Source: Psychroserpens jangbogonensis (GTDB taxonomy: Bacteria; Bacteroidota; Bacteroidia; Flavobacteriales; Flavobacteriaceae). Taken from it: a stretch of DNA of 64,000 bases. The notes under the pieces were generated by a model. That model saw only the letters and a list, made by a program, of their open reading frames with translations. It ran no database searches and had not been told where the DNA came from. Location: assembly GCF_000797465.1 (NCBI RefSeq), contig NZ_JSWG01000008.1, forward strand, positions 124,001 through 188,000, read 5' to 3'. Shown piece after piece: positions 34,288-44,040 of the stretch (positions are counted from its first letter, which is position 1; each line of letters opens with the position of its first letter). The position numbers and the translations under genes are program-made.

Positions 34288-35595
34288 CTATTCGTTTTTC
34301 CAATTTAATCGATCCTGTTGGTTGTATGGCCAAGGTGCTCCATTATTTTCAATATTGGTCATCATGGTATTGAGTTCCATTGGTGCAGCACTTTGTTCCA
34401 TTACCAAATATTGACGCATTTGCATGATAATATTAAGTGGATCAATACTTACTGGACAAGCTTCTACACAAGCATTACATGTTGTACAGGCCCAAAGCTC
34501 TTCATTAGTGATATAATCACCTAACAATTGCTTACCATCATCTTTAAATTCGCCTTTATTAGCATCTATATTTTTTCCAACCTCTTCTAAACGATCACGA
34601 GTATCCATCATGATTTTACGAGGTGATAATTTTTTACCTGTTTGATTTGCTGGACATTCACTTGTACATCGACCACATTCTGTACACGTATATGCATTCA
34701 ATAAGTTTACCCAACTTAAATCTTGCACATCACTTGCTCCAAACTTAGCTGGAATAGCAGCTTCAGCTCCTTCAGGAGGTGCAGCAAACGGATCGACATT
34801 TGGATCCATCATCATCTTTACCTCTTTGGTTACAGCTTCTAAATTTTCAAACTGTCCTTTTGGAGTTAGCTTTCCGTAGTATGTGTTTGGGAACGCAAGT
34901 AAAATATGTAAATGTTTTGAAAAATAGAGGTAGTTCAAGAATGTTAGAATACCTATTATATGAATCCACCACGCAGATCTTTCGATAAGGTGAATTGAAC
35001 TTTCTGAAAAACCACTAAACCAAGGTGAGATAAATTGGCTTATAACATTACCAGAATCCATAGCTTGAAATTGAAGATCAGTTGCATTCATTACTAAGAA
35101 TAAACACATTAATACAACTTCAAAATAAAGAATGATATTACCATCACTTTTTGGCCAACCCTTCATTTCTGCGCTTAAAAAACGTTTTAGTTTAATCACA
35201 TTTCGTCGCAACCAGAATACAATTACGGCTACTAAGACAAGGACTGCCAAAATTTCAAACGCGCTTATTAATACACCATAAAGGCTTCCTATTGAAGAAA
35301 AAATACGATGTGTTCCAAATAAACCATCAATTATAATCTCAAGAACTTCAATATTGATAATTACGAAGCCAACATAAACAATAACATGCAAGAAACCAGC
35401 AATGGGACGTTTTACCATTTTGCTTTGACCTAAAGCAATCATACTCATGTTTTTCCAACGTTGTGGTTTATCATCCGAAACATCAACATCTCGACCTAAT
35501 TTTATGTTTCTGAAAAGCTTTTTTACATTGTTAGCAAAATAACCAATGCCAATGGTAAGAATAATGGCAAATATTATGTTTGGTAAATATTCCAT
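34288..35595 (-). CDS. Membrane-bound 4Fe-4S dicluster electron-transfer protein
   Basis: 435 residues. About five hydrophobic segments in the first 230 residues (for example LPNIIFAIILTIGIGYFA and GVLISAFEILAVLVLVAVIV) with His residues that could bind haem, as in NarI/HdrE-like subunits. Two 4Fe-4S clusters near residues 300-390: CTECGRCTSECP and CTTCNACVEACP. The next gene, 4 nt downstream, encodes the CCG partner. Probably carries electrons between the CCG subunit and quinones at the inner membrane; the exact enzyme is unknown. Confidence 0.9.
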   Translation of the reverse strand: MEYLPNIIFAIILTIGIGYFANNVKKLFRNIKLGRDVDVSDDKPQRWKNMSMIALGQSKMVKRPIAGFLHVIVYVGFVIINIEVLEIIIDGLFGTHRIFSSIGSLYGVLISAFEILAVLVLVAVIVFWLRRNVIKLKRFLSAEMKGWPKSDGNIILYFEVVLMCLFLVMNATDLQFQAMDSGNVISQFISPWFSGFSESSIHLIERSAWWIHIIGILTFLNYLYFSKHLHILLAFPNTYYGKLTPKGQFENLEAVTKEVKMMMDPNVDPFAAPPEGAEAAIPAKFGASDVQDLSWVNLLNAYTCTECGRCTSECPANQTGKKLSPRKIMMDTRDRLEEVGKNIDANKGEFKDDGKQLLGDYITNEELWACTTCNACVEACPVSIDPLNIIMQMRQYLVMEQSAAPMELNTMMTNIENNGAPWPYNQQDRLNWKNE

Positions 35596-35603
35596 ATCGC
35601 AGT

Positions 35604-36557
35604 CTAATTATTTTGGTCTTCTTCTGTTGATGGTTTATATGGTATTTCCTTTTTTGACAAAATACGTCTGTAACGTGCTGGATGTAATTTTATATCTCTA
35701 ACTAACTCTTCCATTTCTTTAGAAGCAGCTTCCATATTGTCATATAAGCCATCTTCTTTTAATAATTTCCCAATAGTACCTTCACCATTGTTAATGCTAA
35801 CCATTATAGCATCAAAGTTTTTAATAGTAGAGTGAAGATCTTTCATTGTTTGAGCCAAATTTGCATTAGCCAGAGAATCTGATAATTTTGAAAAATTTTC
35901 AGATGTAGTTTCAAAATTTGACATTGTTGCTGTAATGCTTTCTTGATTACTATCAACAAGTCTATTTAAAGATATCGATGTCTTTTTAAATGACTTAATA
36001 GTTGCGTTCAATTCTGCTACACCTTCTTTGATATTATTTTTGGTTTCATCATCAAGAATATCATTCAAATTAGCAAATAATGAATCCGCCTGATCCATAA
36101 CGATTTCTATTTTTTCTTGCAAAGGTGTTAAGCGTTGATTTAGGAGTTCTGTAAGACCAGCTTTAACTGTAGTTTCCAGATAAGACCCAGTTACGGCATT
36201 TTCACCATTGTCAAATGCAGGAATAATTGCAACTGCTCTACCTCCTAGCAATCCGAGATCATACAATTCTGCCTTACTGTTTTTTGAAAATTCAAAATCA
36301 TTATCGACCAATAGTGTCACTAATAATTTCCCAGAACCGTCTCCATTAAAAGCGATACTTTTTACCTTTCCTACTGTCATACCATTAATGGTCACAGGAG
36401 TTGAAGGCGCAAGACCTTCTACATTATCATAAAGCGTATAATACGTTCGTGAAGAATCTAATATATTTTCTCCTTTAAGATAATTGAATAAGAAAACAAA
36501 AAGTAGGATGCCAGATATGACTAATACTGCTGTTTTTACTTCTCTTGATATTTTCAA
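35604..36557 (-). CDS. MlaD/MCE family lipid-transport protein
   Basis: 317 residues. A single N-terminal membrane anchor (VKTAVLVISGILLFVFLFNY), then one MCE domain about 35-125 (LYDNVEGLAPSTPVTINGM, VGKVKSI, LGLLGGRAVAII), then a long helical part with Ser/Thr/Asn-rich repeats (SLFANLNDIL ... SKLSDSLANANLAQTM). It is the substrate-binding part of a putative phospholipid transporter between the two membranes. The permease and ATPase genes are not beside it. It follows the amidase gene by 54 nt, as is common in flavobacteria. Confidence 0.9.
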   Translation of the reverse strand: MKISREVKTAVLVISGILLFVFLFNYLKGENILDSSRTYYTLYDNVEGLAPSTPVTINGMTVGKVKSIAFNGDGSGKLLVTLLVDNDFEFSKNSKAELYDLGLLGGRAVAIIPAFDNGENAVTGSYLETTVKAGLTELLNQRLTPLQEKIEIVMDQADSLFANLNDILDDETKNNIKEGVAELNATIKSFKKTSISLNRLVDSNQESITATMSNFETTSENFSKLSDSLANANLAQTMKDLHSTIKNFDAIMVSINNGEGTIGKLLKEDGLYDNMEAASKEMEELVRDIKLHPARYRRILSKKEIPYKPSTEEDQNN

Positions 36558-36611
36558 TGCGTCTAATATTTGATTATAACAAACTTAGCCATAAATATAT
36601 AAAGAATGTTT

Positions 36612-37730
36612 CTAATTCGAGCTTGTTTTTAGTGCTTCTGACAGTTTAATTTGCTCTCCATCTTCAAAGGCAACTACAAAACTACTTGTATAGCCTTTTT
36701 GTTTAGCAATGGCTTCTAAACGTCTAATTTCATTTAAATCTGAAGTATTTCCGTAATAGTATTTATAAAGACCTCCAACATTTACTTTTGAAATTTCTGT
36801 AAGTCCTTTAAAATTATACGATTTTGGTTCTAAATCTCTTGAACTAGCAGCTATTTGAACTTTAAACACAATATTGTCATATACCAGAGTTGTATGTGTT
36901 GTTTCGTTTGAATCTGTAGGAGTCATTTCTTCGTAGATGTTTTCTCCAATATTTTGGTCTAGATTTTTTTTGTAAGCAAAAATAGCTTCTATAATAGAGC
37001 TTGACATTTTCGATTGTCCATTTTTAGAATTTAAATAAGCTCCTTCTTTTTTATACGTTAAAAAACCAGTCTCTATCAATATACTAGGCATGTAAGTATT
37101 GTGCAACACCCAAAATCCCGCTTGTTTTACTCCTCGACTGTTTCGTTTTCTTTTAAACTTAAAACTATCTTCAACAAGACGAGCTAGACGAATACTTTGT
37201 TCTAAATATTCTTCTTGCATTAATGTAATTCCTATCAACGATTCTGGCGAATTAGGATCAAAGCCTTCATAATGCTTTTGATAATCAGTCTCCAAAAAGA
37301 TAACTTCGTTTTCTTTCTTTGCAATTTCAAAGTTTCTCTGATTTGCATGCAAACCTAGCACAAACGTTTCTGTACCATGAGCTGCTGAGTTATGCGCATT
37401 GCAATGCACAGACACAAACAAATCTGCACCAGCATCATTTGCTATTTTAGCTCGACCTCTTAACGTAACAAACTTGTCACCTTTTCTTGTGTAAATAACC
37501 TTAATATCTTTATTTTCCTCCAGTTTTTTGCCAACTTCCAAAACGATTTTAAGTGCAATCTCTTTTTCCTTGTATCCACTCCCTAAATTACCAGAATCAT
37601 GACCTCCATGTCCTGCATCTAGAACTACTACAAACTTTTCTTTATTCTTTGTAATGCTATCTGCAGATGTTAAAAAACATGTAAATATTAAGGCAATCCA
37701 TACGATTATATAATGTAAGTTCGTTTTCAT
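36612..37730 (-). CDS. N-acetylmuramoyl-L-alanine amidase with SPOR-like tail
   Basis: 372 residues with a signal peptide (to about TSA). Amidase_3 domain about 33-250: VVLDAGHGGHDSG (zinc His), KEKEIAL (zinc Glu), FVSVHCNAH (zinc His) and SILIETGFLTYKKEG (catalytic Glu). The last 80 residues (FKVQIAASSRDLEPKSYNF, GLYKYYYGNTSDL, YTSSFVVAFEDGEQI) look like a SPOR peptidoglycan-binding domain. Splits septal peptidoglycan in the periplasm. Divergent from lptD across 127 bp. Confidence 0.92.
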   Translation of the reverse strand: MKTNLHYIIVWIALIFTCFLTSADSITKNKEKFVVVLDAGHGGHDSGNLGSGYKEKEIALKIVLEVGKKLEENKDIKVIYTRKGDKFVTLRGRAKIANDAGADLFVSVHCNAHNSAAHGTETFVLGLHANQRNFEIAKKENEVIFLETDYQKHYEGFDPNSPESLIGITLMQEEYLEQSIRLARLVEDSFKFKRKRNSRGVKQAGFWVLHNTYMPSILIETGFLTYKKEGAYLNSKNGQSKMSSSIIEAIFAYKKNLDQNIGENIYEEMTPTDSNETTHTTLVYDNIVFKVQIAASSRDLEPKSYNFKGLTEISKVNVGGLYKYYYGNTSDLNEIRRLEAIAKQKGYTSSFVVAFEDGEQIKLSEALKTSSN

Positions 37731-37857
37731 ATTTGTTCTAACGGTTAATACTTTCGGTTTATTTTAAAAATATCAGTATATACTTGTAATAACTGAGTTT
37801 CAACACTTTTTATAAAAAAATTAAATTATAAACTAATCATAAAAAATATATGTAATT

Positions 37858-40635
37858 TTGGCAATTCAAAAACCGCGCCATACTTTAGCAAAAATACATT
37901 TAAAAGCATTGCATACAAAAAGCTTTAATATACTTTTTACCTTAAGTTTTACCGTGTTTATCAACATGTTCTGCTTTGCACAAGAATTGGAAAAACCCAA
38001 AAATCCAATTAAGCCGAAATTAATTACTGATTCGACCGTAGTAAAAACAGATTCACTTTTAGGTTTACCAATACCTATCAAGGAAATTGATAGCACAAGC
38101 AAAGATTCTGTTGCCAAGAAAAAAGAATTTCTGACAGACATTGTAAAGTATAAAGCTAAAGATTACGTCTCTTTAAACCAGCGATTACAACAAACTAGAC
38201 TCTACAATGAAGCGCAAGTAAACTATGGCGACATGAACATTACTGCTGGTGTTATTGTTATAGACCACAATAAAGACTTGGTATATGCTGGGAGAATTAA
38301 AGATACGGCTGGTGTTTATTCACAATCTCCAGTTTTTACTCAAGGCACTAATGTTGTTGAACCAGATTCTATAATTTTTAATACGGTCTCCAAAAAGGCT
38401 CTTATCTTTAATTCTAGAACTGAACAAAGTGGTGGTACTATCATGTCAGATATCACTAAAAAAGAAAATGATTCAGTGTTTTTCGTGAAGGATGCAAAAT
38501 TTACAACTTCAGAAAATTTGGATGACCCTGAATATTATATTTATATGAGAAGGGCTAAAATTGTCCCTGGAAAAAAAGTAATTACAGGTTTAGCAAATAT
38601 GTATATATACGATGTTCCAACTCCTATTGGAATACCGTTTGCCTATTTCCCTATGAGTGACAAGCATACATCTGGTGTTATTTTCCCGTCTTTTGGTGAA
38701 GACAATGGTAATGACAGAGGTTACTTCTTACAAAATGGAGGTTATTATTTTGCAATAAGTGATCACCTTGATTTAGCTGTTCTTGGTGATTATTATACAA
38801 ATGGTAGTTATGGTTTGCGATTTGAAACTAACTATGCTACTCGATACAGATTTAATGGAAATTTAAGTTTTAGATATGAGAACCTAATTAATAGTGAAAG
38901 AGGATTTCCTGAATTCTCAAAATCTACGATATACAATTTAAGATGGTCTCACAGTCAAGATACCAAAGCTAATCCGAGTTCAAGGTTTTCAGCATCTGTT
39001 AACCTAGGAAGTAGTACTTATTTTAGACAATCTATAAACCAACTCAACATTCCGAATTCACAAAACAACACATTAGCATCCTCTGTTTCATATTCGAAAA
39101 CGTTTCAAGGTGAACCTCAAGCTAATATGAGCATTACCGCAACGCACTCTCAAAACACTAATACAGAAGCTATTAATATGACTTTACCAACATTTCAAGG
39201 TAGTGTGAGTCGTGTTTTTCCTTTTGAACCAAAAGTAGGTGCAAAAAAAGGAATCATACAGAATATTAACTTTCAGTATAATGTAAGAGCAGAAAACAGG
39301 ATTCAAACTACAGACTCCTTATTTTTTAAAAAGGAAATGTTTGATGACGCAAAAATTGGAGCATTGCATTCGATTCCTATTTCGACCAACTTCAAGGTGT
39401 TTAAATATTTTAGCATGAGTGGTAGTGCTAATTTTGAAGAAAATTGGACTTACAACACTATTAATAAGTTTCAGGATGAGGATGGTGACATTATCACTGA
39501 AGACCTTACTGGTTTTGATCGTTTTTACACCTACAATTTTAGTACAAGTATAGGAACAACTATTTATGGACTATTCAATTTTCAGAAAGAAGGCAAAGAC
39601 CCAAAAATACAAGCTATTAGACATGTTATACGACCATCCATTAGCTACAATATCAATCCAGCTTTTGATCAATACTACGATTCGTTCGAGGTCATTGATG
39701 CAGATGGAACGACAACAGACGATTTAGAAAGGGAAGAATATACTCGTTTTCAAGGTTCAATTTTCGGAGCTCCAAATCAAAATTTTTCAAGCTCTTTAGG
39801 GCTTTCTGTTGGAAATAACTTTGAAGCAAAAGTAAGAGACAAAGACAGTACTGCAACTGAACCTAAAAAGGTAATATTACTTAATAATCTTAATTTTTCT
39901 ACATCTTATAATTTTGCAGCCGACTCTTTAAGATGGAGCCCAATGAGAGTCACAGGTGGAACATCAATTTTAAATGACAAAATGAGCATCAATTTCGGTG
40001 CTACTCTAGACCCTTATGCTCTTGATAATAACAACAGGAGAATTAATCAATACAATATTGATAATGGCGGAAGTTTATTTAGGTTAACTACTGCCAATAT
40101 AAACATGAGTTACACACTGTCTAGTAAAACATTTGATGGCACAGATGATCAACAAGATGATGCTTCTATACAAGAATCAATAAGGAGTGGCGGACGTGCT
40201 GATGATTTATTTGGTAAGCCCGAAGACTTTGCTGATCGAAGGCTAAATGATGAGGAAAAAGATGAAGATGAAGACAAAGAAATGTCCGAGCTCTATAGCT
40301 ACAATATGCCATGGAGTTTACGTTTAGCTTATGCTGTTAATTATTCTAATAACACCAGACAAAACGAAGTATCGTCACATTCCTTAATGTTTTCAGGTGA
40401 TGTAGATTTATCACCTCGATGGTCAGTTGGTGCCTCTTCCGGTTATGATTTCAAGAACCAAGGGTTTACTTTAACTCAATTTAGATTTGAGCGCGACCTA
40501 CTATCGTGGCGACTAAATTTTAGTTGGGTGCCTTTTGGAGATTATAATTCATGGAACTTTTTTGTAGGTATTAAATCTAACCTACTTAAGGATCTTAAAT
40601 ACGATAAGCGAAGACAACGAGATCAACAGCTTTAA
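37858..40635 (+). CDS. lptD: LPS-assembly outer-membrane protein LptD
   Basis: Up to 925 residues. The frame opens at TTG 37858 without a nearby ATG; the first in-frame ATG lies within the signal peptide. TTG 37909 (then HTKSFNILFTLSFTVF) would also give a complete signal peptide ending at CFAQ. The choice is open, since TTG 37858 is the last part of a -7 match TAATTTTG (37853-37860). After an OstA-like N-terminal region (LVYAGRIKDTAG, AKFTTSENLDDPEYYIY) comes a large beta-barrel (GVIFPSFGEDNGNDRGYFL onward). It inserts LPS in the outer leaflet. The 3' end overlaps rimO by 4 nt. Confidence 0.85.
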   Translation: MAIQKPRHTLAKIHLKALHTKSFNILFTLSFTVFINMFCFAQELEKPKNPIKPKLITDSTVVKTDSLLGLPIPIKEIDSTSKDSVAKKKEFLTDIVKYKAKDYVSLNQRLQQTRLYNEAQVNYGDMNITAGVIVIDHNKDLVYAGRIKDTAGVYSQSPVFTQGTNVVEPDSIIFNTVSKKALIFNSRTEQSGGTIMSDITKKENDSVFFVKDAKFTTSENLDDPEYYIYMRRAKIVPGKKVITGLANMYIYDVPTPIGIPFAYFPMSDKHTSGVIFPSFGEDNGNDRGYFLQNGGYYFAISDHLDLAVLGDYYTNGSYGLRFETNYATRYRFNGNLSFRYENLINSERGFPEFSKSTIYNLRWSHSQDTKANPSSRFSASVNLGSSTYFRQSINQLNIPNSQNNTLASSVSYSKTFQGEPQANMSITATHSQNTNTEAINMTLPTFQGSVSRVFPFEPKVGAKKGIIQNINFQYNVRAENRIQTTDSLFFKKEMFDDAKIGALHSIPISTNFKVFKYFSMSGSANFEENWTYNTINKFQDEDGDIITEDLTGFDRFYTYNFSTSIGTTIYGLFNFQKEGKDPKIQAIRHVIRPSISYNINPAFDQYYDSFEVIDADGTTTDDLEREEYTRFQGSIFGAPNQNFSSSLGLSVGNNFEAKVRDKDSTATEPKKVILLNNLNFSTSYNFAADSLRWSPMRVTGGTSILNDKMSINFGATLDPYALDNNNRRINQYNIDNGGSLFRLTTANINMSYTLSSKTFDGTDDQQDDASIQESIRSGGRADDLFGKPEDFADRRLNDEEKDEDEDKEMSELYSYNMPWSLRLAYAVNYSNNTRQNEVSSHSLMFSGDVDLSPRWSVGASSGYDFKNQGFTLTQFRFERDLLSWRLNFSWVPFGDYNSWNFFVGIKSNLLKDLKYDKRRQRDQQL

Positions 40636-41933
40636 ATAACTTCAGCATAAAGGTCGAAATCTTCAGCTTCAATTACTTTCACTGTGCTAAATTCACCTGT
40701 TTTCAAATAAGTGTTAGTAGCATCTATACGCACTTCATTATCTACGTCTGGAGAATCATATTCTGTACGACCAACAAAGTAATTCCCTTCTTTTCTATCA
40801 ATCACTACCTTAAATTCTTGTCCTATTTTAGCCTGATTCAATTCCCAAGAAATTTGAGATTGAAGTTCCATTATCTGATTTGCTCTATCGATTTTCACGT
40901 CTTCAGGAACATCATCATCTAAATTATACGCATGCGTATTTTCTTCATGAGAATATGTAAAACAACCTAAACGTTCAAAACGCATCTCTTTTACCCAATC
41001 TCTAAGAGTTTCAAAATCTTCTTCTGTTTCTCCAGGATAACCAACAATCAAAGTTGTTCTAATGGTCATTTCTGGAACTTTAGCTCTGAATTCTTTAAGC
41101 AGCTTTGTCGTTTTTTCTTTTGTTGTACCACGACGCATACTTTTTAATATTGAATCACTAATATGTTGTAATGGAATATCTAAATAGTTACAAACTTTTG
41201 GTTCGCGATTCATTACATCTAATACATCCATCGGAAAACCTGTTGGAAACGCATAATGCAATCGAATCCATTCAATACCATCTACTTTAACCAAATGCTC
41301 TAATAATTCAGCAAGGTTTCGCTTTTTGTATAAATCAAGTCCGTAATACGTTAAATCCTGAGCAATCAATATGAGTTCCTTAACACCTTTAGCCGCCAAT
41401 TTTTCAGCTTCTATAACAATCTCTTCAATTGGAGTACTCTTGTGCTTCCCTCTCATTAATGGGATTGCACAAAAACTACAAGGTCTGTCACAACCTTCTG
41501 CAATTTTTAAATAAGCATAATTTTTAGGTGTTGTTGTTAATCGTTCTCCAATTAACTCATGCTTATAATCTGCTCCTAAAGCCTTTAATAATTGTGGTAA
41601 TTCTGTAGTTCCAAAATATTCATCCACATTCGGAATCTCTTTCTGCAAGTCTGGCTTGTATCGTTCACTTAAGCATCCTGTTACAAATACTTTATCAACT
41701 TCTCCTGCTTCCTTTTTCTGCATAAATTCCAAAATGGTATTTACACTTTCTTCTTTAGCATTATTAATAAAACCACAGGTATTGATTACAACAACATTAC
41801 CATCTTCTTCATGAACAACATCTTTACCACTAGCTTTTAACTGTCCCATTAGGACTTCACTATCGTAAACATTTTTGCTACAACCAAGCGTTACAACATT
41901 GATTCTATTTTTCTTAAGCGATTTAGTTCTCAT
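40632..41933 (-). CDS. rimO: Ribosomal protein S12 methylthiotransferase
   Basis: 433 residues from ATG 41933; the TTG two codons upstream is not needed. N-terminal MTTase domain with VTLGCSKNVYDSEVL, INTCGF and VTGCLSERY (three cluster Cys), radical SAM core CDRPCSFCAIPLMRG, and a C-terminal TRAM domain (VVIDRKEGNYFVGRTEYDSP). The sequence GCSKN and the GRTEYDSPDVD end favour RimO over MiaB. It thiomethylates Asp88 of S12. Convergent to lptD with a 4-nt overlap; a TATCTTTG element is at 41951-41958. Confidence 0.95.
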   Translation of the reverse strand: MRTKSLKKNRINVVTLGCSKNVYDSEVLMGQLKASGKDVVHEEDGNVVVINTCGFINNAKEESVNTILEFMQKKEAGEVDKVFVTGCLSERYKPDLQKEIPNVDEYFGTTELPQLLKALGADYKHELIGERLTTTPKNYAYLKIAEGCDRPCSFCAIPLMRGKHKSTPIEEIVIEAEKLAAKGVKELILIAQDLTYYGLDLYKKRNLAELLEHLVKVDGIEWIRLHYAFPTGFPMDVLDVMNREPKVCNYLDIPLQHISDSILKSMRRGTTKEKTTKLLKEFRAKVPEMTIRTTLIVGYPGETEEDFETLRDWVKEMRFERLGCFTYSHEENTHAYNLDDDVPEDVKIDRANQIMELQSQISWELNQAKIGQEFKVVIDRKEGNYFVGRTEYDSPDVDNEVRIDATNTYLKTGEFSTVKVIEAEDFDLYAEVI

Positions 41934-41973
41934 AATCAAATTTCAGTTTGCAAAGATACGCCTAAAAATCTGT

Positions 41974-43614
41974 CTAATTATAATTTTTAGGTGCAACTCT
42001 CATCTTAGAAGCTTGCTCGTAAGCGTAAGCCCATTGTAATAATGAATATTCTGATAATGGTTTTGATATAAAGGTTAAACCTTCTGGAACACCTTTTTCA
42101 GTATAACCCATAGGAACTGTAAGTGCTGGATATTCTGCTACAGCTGCTTCACCTGCATGGTAATTATTGATGGAAATTATGCCATCAAGACTTTGACTAT
42201 CCATTGGGACATCAAAAAATTGCCTTCCATTAGTCTTCAAGATATTCTTTATAGCATCAAACTCTTCTTTGGTACTGCTATCATTAGAAACACCTTCAAA
42301 TAATGATTGGCCATAAGGCATTGCTTTGTCTGAATTGTTTTTATTGAATTCCATAACATCTTCAATGGTCGTGTAAGTCAAATTTTTATTTGCTGAAGTT
42401 TTAAAATAAGTTGCTAAATCTACTTTCATATCTAAATTCAACAATCTTAAAAAGTCAGGTAATTCGATTTTCTCTTCAGTAATTTCAACAATTTCTGCTC
42501 CTTGTTTTTTCAGAACATCTAGAGCTTGAACATAAAGTTTATCTTCCATTAATTCTTTAAATGCTCCTAAACGTTTTCCTTTTAGACTTTCTGTAGAAAG
42601 GTTATTAAAAAATTGTTTCGCATCAAGGATTGGCTCTACTGATTTAAAATCATTTTTATCAAACCCTTTCATAGCATCTAACATAATAGCATTATCTATT
42701 ACATTTTTTGTAATTGGTCCAGGAGTATCTAAGGTTGAAGAAATAGGTATAATTCCTGTTCTACTAAGCAATCCTATAGTAGGTTTTAAACCTACAGCAG
42801 AGTTTTGACTAGCAGGTGACAAAATTGACCCAGAAGTTTCACTACCAACAGCTGCAGCACAAAAATTTGCTGTTACTGCCACACCACTTCCAGAACTTGA
42901 ACCGCCTGTATCAATAATTCTTCGACCATAAGGATTAAATGTTTGTCCACCAACAGCACTATAACCGCTTGGACATTCACCACAGAAAAAATAAGCCCAT
43001 TCACTTAGGTTCGCTTTTCCTAAAATTATTGCTCCAGATTCCTTTAGTGATTTTGTAATAAACGCATCTGAAGTCCTATTTTTTTGCAAGGCAAGAGATC
43101 CTGCTGTTGTTGGCATTTCGGCCGTATTAATATTATCTTTTAATAATACAGGCATTCCAAACACAGGATGCTTTATTTTTTTATTCAAAAGCTCACGATC
43201 TTTCTGTTTTGCCTCTTCAATGGCTTTCGGGTTTAATGAAATCACTGAGTTTAATGATAAGTCGTTCTCTCTATCAAAGGCTTTAATGCGAAATAAATAA
43301 AACTTCACAAGTACTTCGTAGCTTAGCTTCCCATCTGATATGTGTTTTTGAAGGGTTGGAATATCTTGATCTAAAATTAGAGATTTGAGAGCACTGTACT
43401 TTTCTTCAGAAAAATCTGCCAATTGTTCATCTAAAGTCTTCCAAATTGCTTCATTACTAATCAGCTTAGAATCTGAGATTTTAAAATCCCTAAAATCTTT
43501 GGTTGAAATGGCACTAATATCTGTGGAAGATTCTGCGTCCAGTTCTATTTTTTTATCGTCTTTCTTGCAAGAAAACACAACTATAGCTAAGCAAAGGAAA
43601 AGTAAATATCTCAT
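41974..43614 (-). CDS. Amidase-signature family lipoprotein
   Basis: 546 residues. Lipobox VFSC in MRYLLFLCLAIVVFSCKKDD, so it is anchored in the envelope. Amidase signature domain with the Ser-cisSer-Lys triad: Lys in MPVLLKDNINTAE, cis-Ser in GGSSSGSGVAVTANF and nucleophile Ser in SETSGSILSPASQN. These enzymes hydrolyse amides; the substrate is unknown. It is not GatA, because of the lipoprotein signal and because gatB and gatC are absent here. Upstream gene begins in the opposite view after 43 nt. Confidence 0.92.
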   Translation of the reverse strand: MRYLLFLCLAIVVFSCKKDDKKIELDAESSTDISAISTKDFRDFKISDSKLISNEAIWKTLDEQLADFSEEKYSALKSLILDQDIPTLQKHISDGKLSYEVLVKFYLFRIKAFDRENDLSLNSVISLNPKAIEEAKQKDRELLNKKIKHPVFGMPVLLKDNINTAEMPTTAGSLALQKNRTSDAFITKSLKESGAIILGKANLSEWAYFFCGECPSGYSAVGGQTFNPYGRRIIDTGGSSSGSGVAVTANFCAAAVGSETSGSILSPASQNSAVGLKPTIGLLSRTGIIPISSTLDTPGPITKNVIDNAIMLDAMKGFDKNDFKSVEPILDAKQFFNNLSTESLKGKRLGAFKELMEDKLYVQALDVLKKQGAEIVEITEEKIELPDFLRLLNLDMKVDLATYFKTSANKNLTYTTIEDVMEFNKNNSDKAMPYGQSLFEGVSNDSSTKEEFDAIKNILKTNGRQFFDVPMDSQSLDGIISINNYHAGEAAVAEYPALTVPMGYTEKGVPEGLTFISKPLSEYSLLQWAYAYEQASKMRVAPKNYN

Positions 43615-43657
43615 AGTTTTATTTTTTATAAAAATACGAAATACACTTTAAATCCTA

Positions 43658-44008
43658 CTACGAACCATATGGATTGATATGCATTAGATATTCATAAATT
43701 TTCCATTGAAAAATGAAGAATAAAAACACCATTCCAAATAAGAAAAAAACAACATGAAATTGATATTGCTTAGTTTTTAAAAAGCGAATACAAATAAGGA
43801 TTACGACTAGAAAAAATGGTAAAATAAAATATGCTGGAAAAGCTATGTAATAGGTAAGGTATTCAGGAATTAATGGATTCTTAGGTTTAAAAACAAATCC
43901 AGCTAGATTTTCAATATAATTAAAGAACATTAAAATCGAATATAATAATATTACAATTGTAATGGGCTTTAAAATTTTATTGTCTTTAAAATTGAAACTT
44001 GAATTCAT
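43658..44008 (-). CDS. Hypothetical membrane protein
   Basis: 116 residues with three hydrophobic segments (about 13-30, 48-72 and 82-102, for example YFILPFFLVVILICI and FFLFGMVFLFFIFQW). Not recognised. It lies between ftsY and the amidase gene on the same strand, 32 nt after ftsY. No function is claimed. Confidence 0.65.
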   Translation of the reverse strand: MNSSFNFKDNKILKPITIVILLYSILMFFNYIENLAGFVFKPKNPLIPEYLTYYIAFPAYFILPFFLVVILICIRFLKTKQYQFHVVFFLFGMVFLFFIFQWKIYEYLMHINPYGS

Positions 44009-44040
44009 TATAAAGAGGTTCCTATTTTATTGGGAATCTA

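Noticed and set aside
41974-43614. GatA (glutamyl-tRNA amidotransferase subunit A)
   Set aside because: The signature triad is shared, but the protein has a lipoprotein signal and no gatB or gatC nearby.
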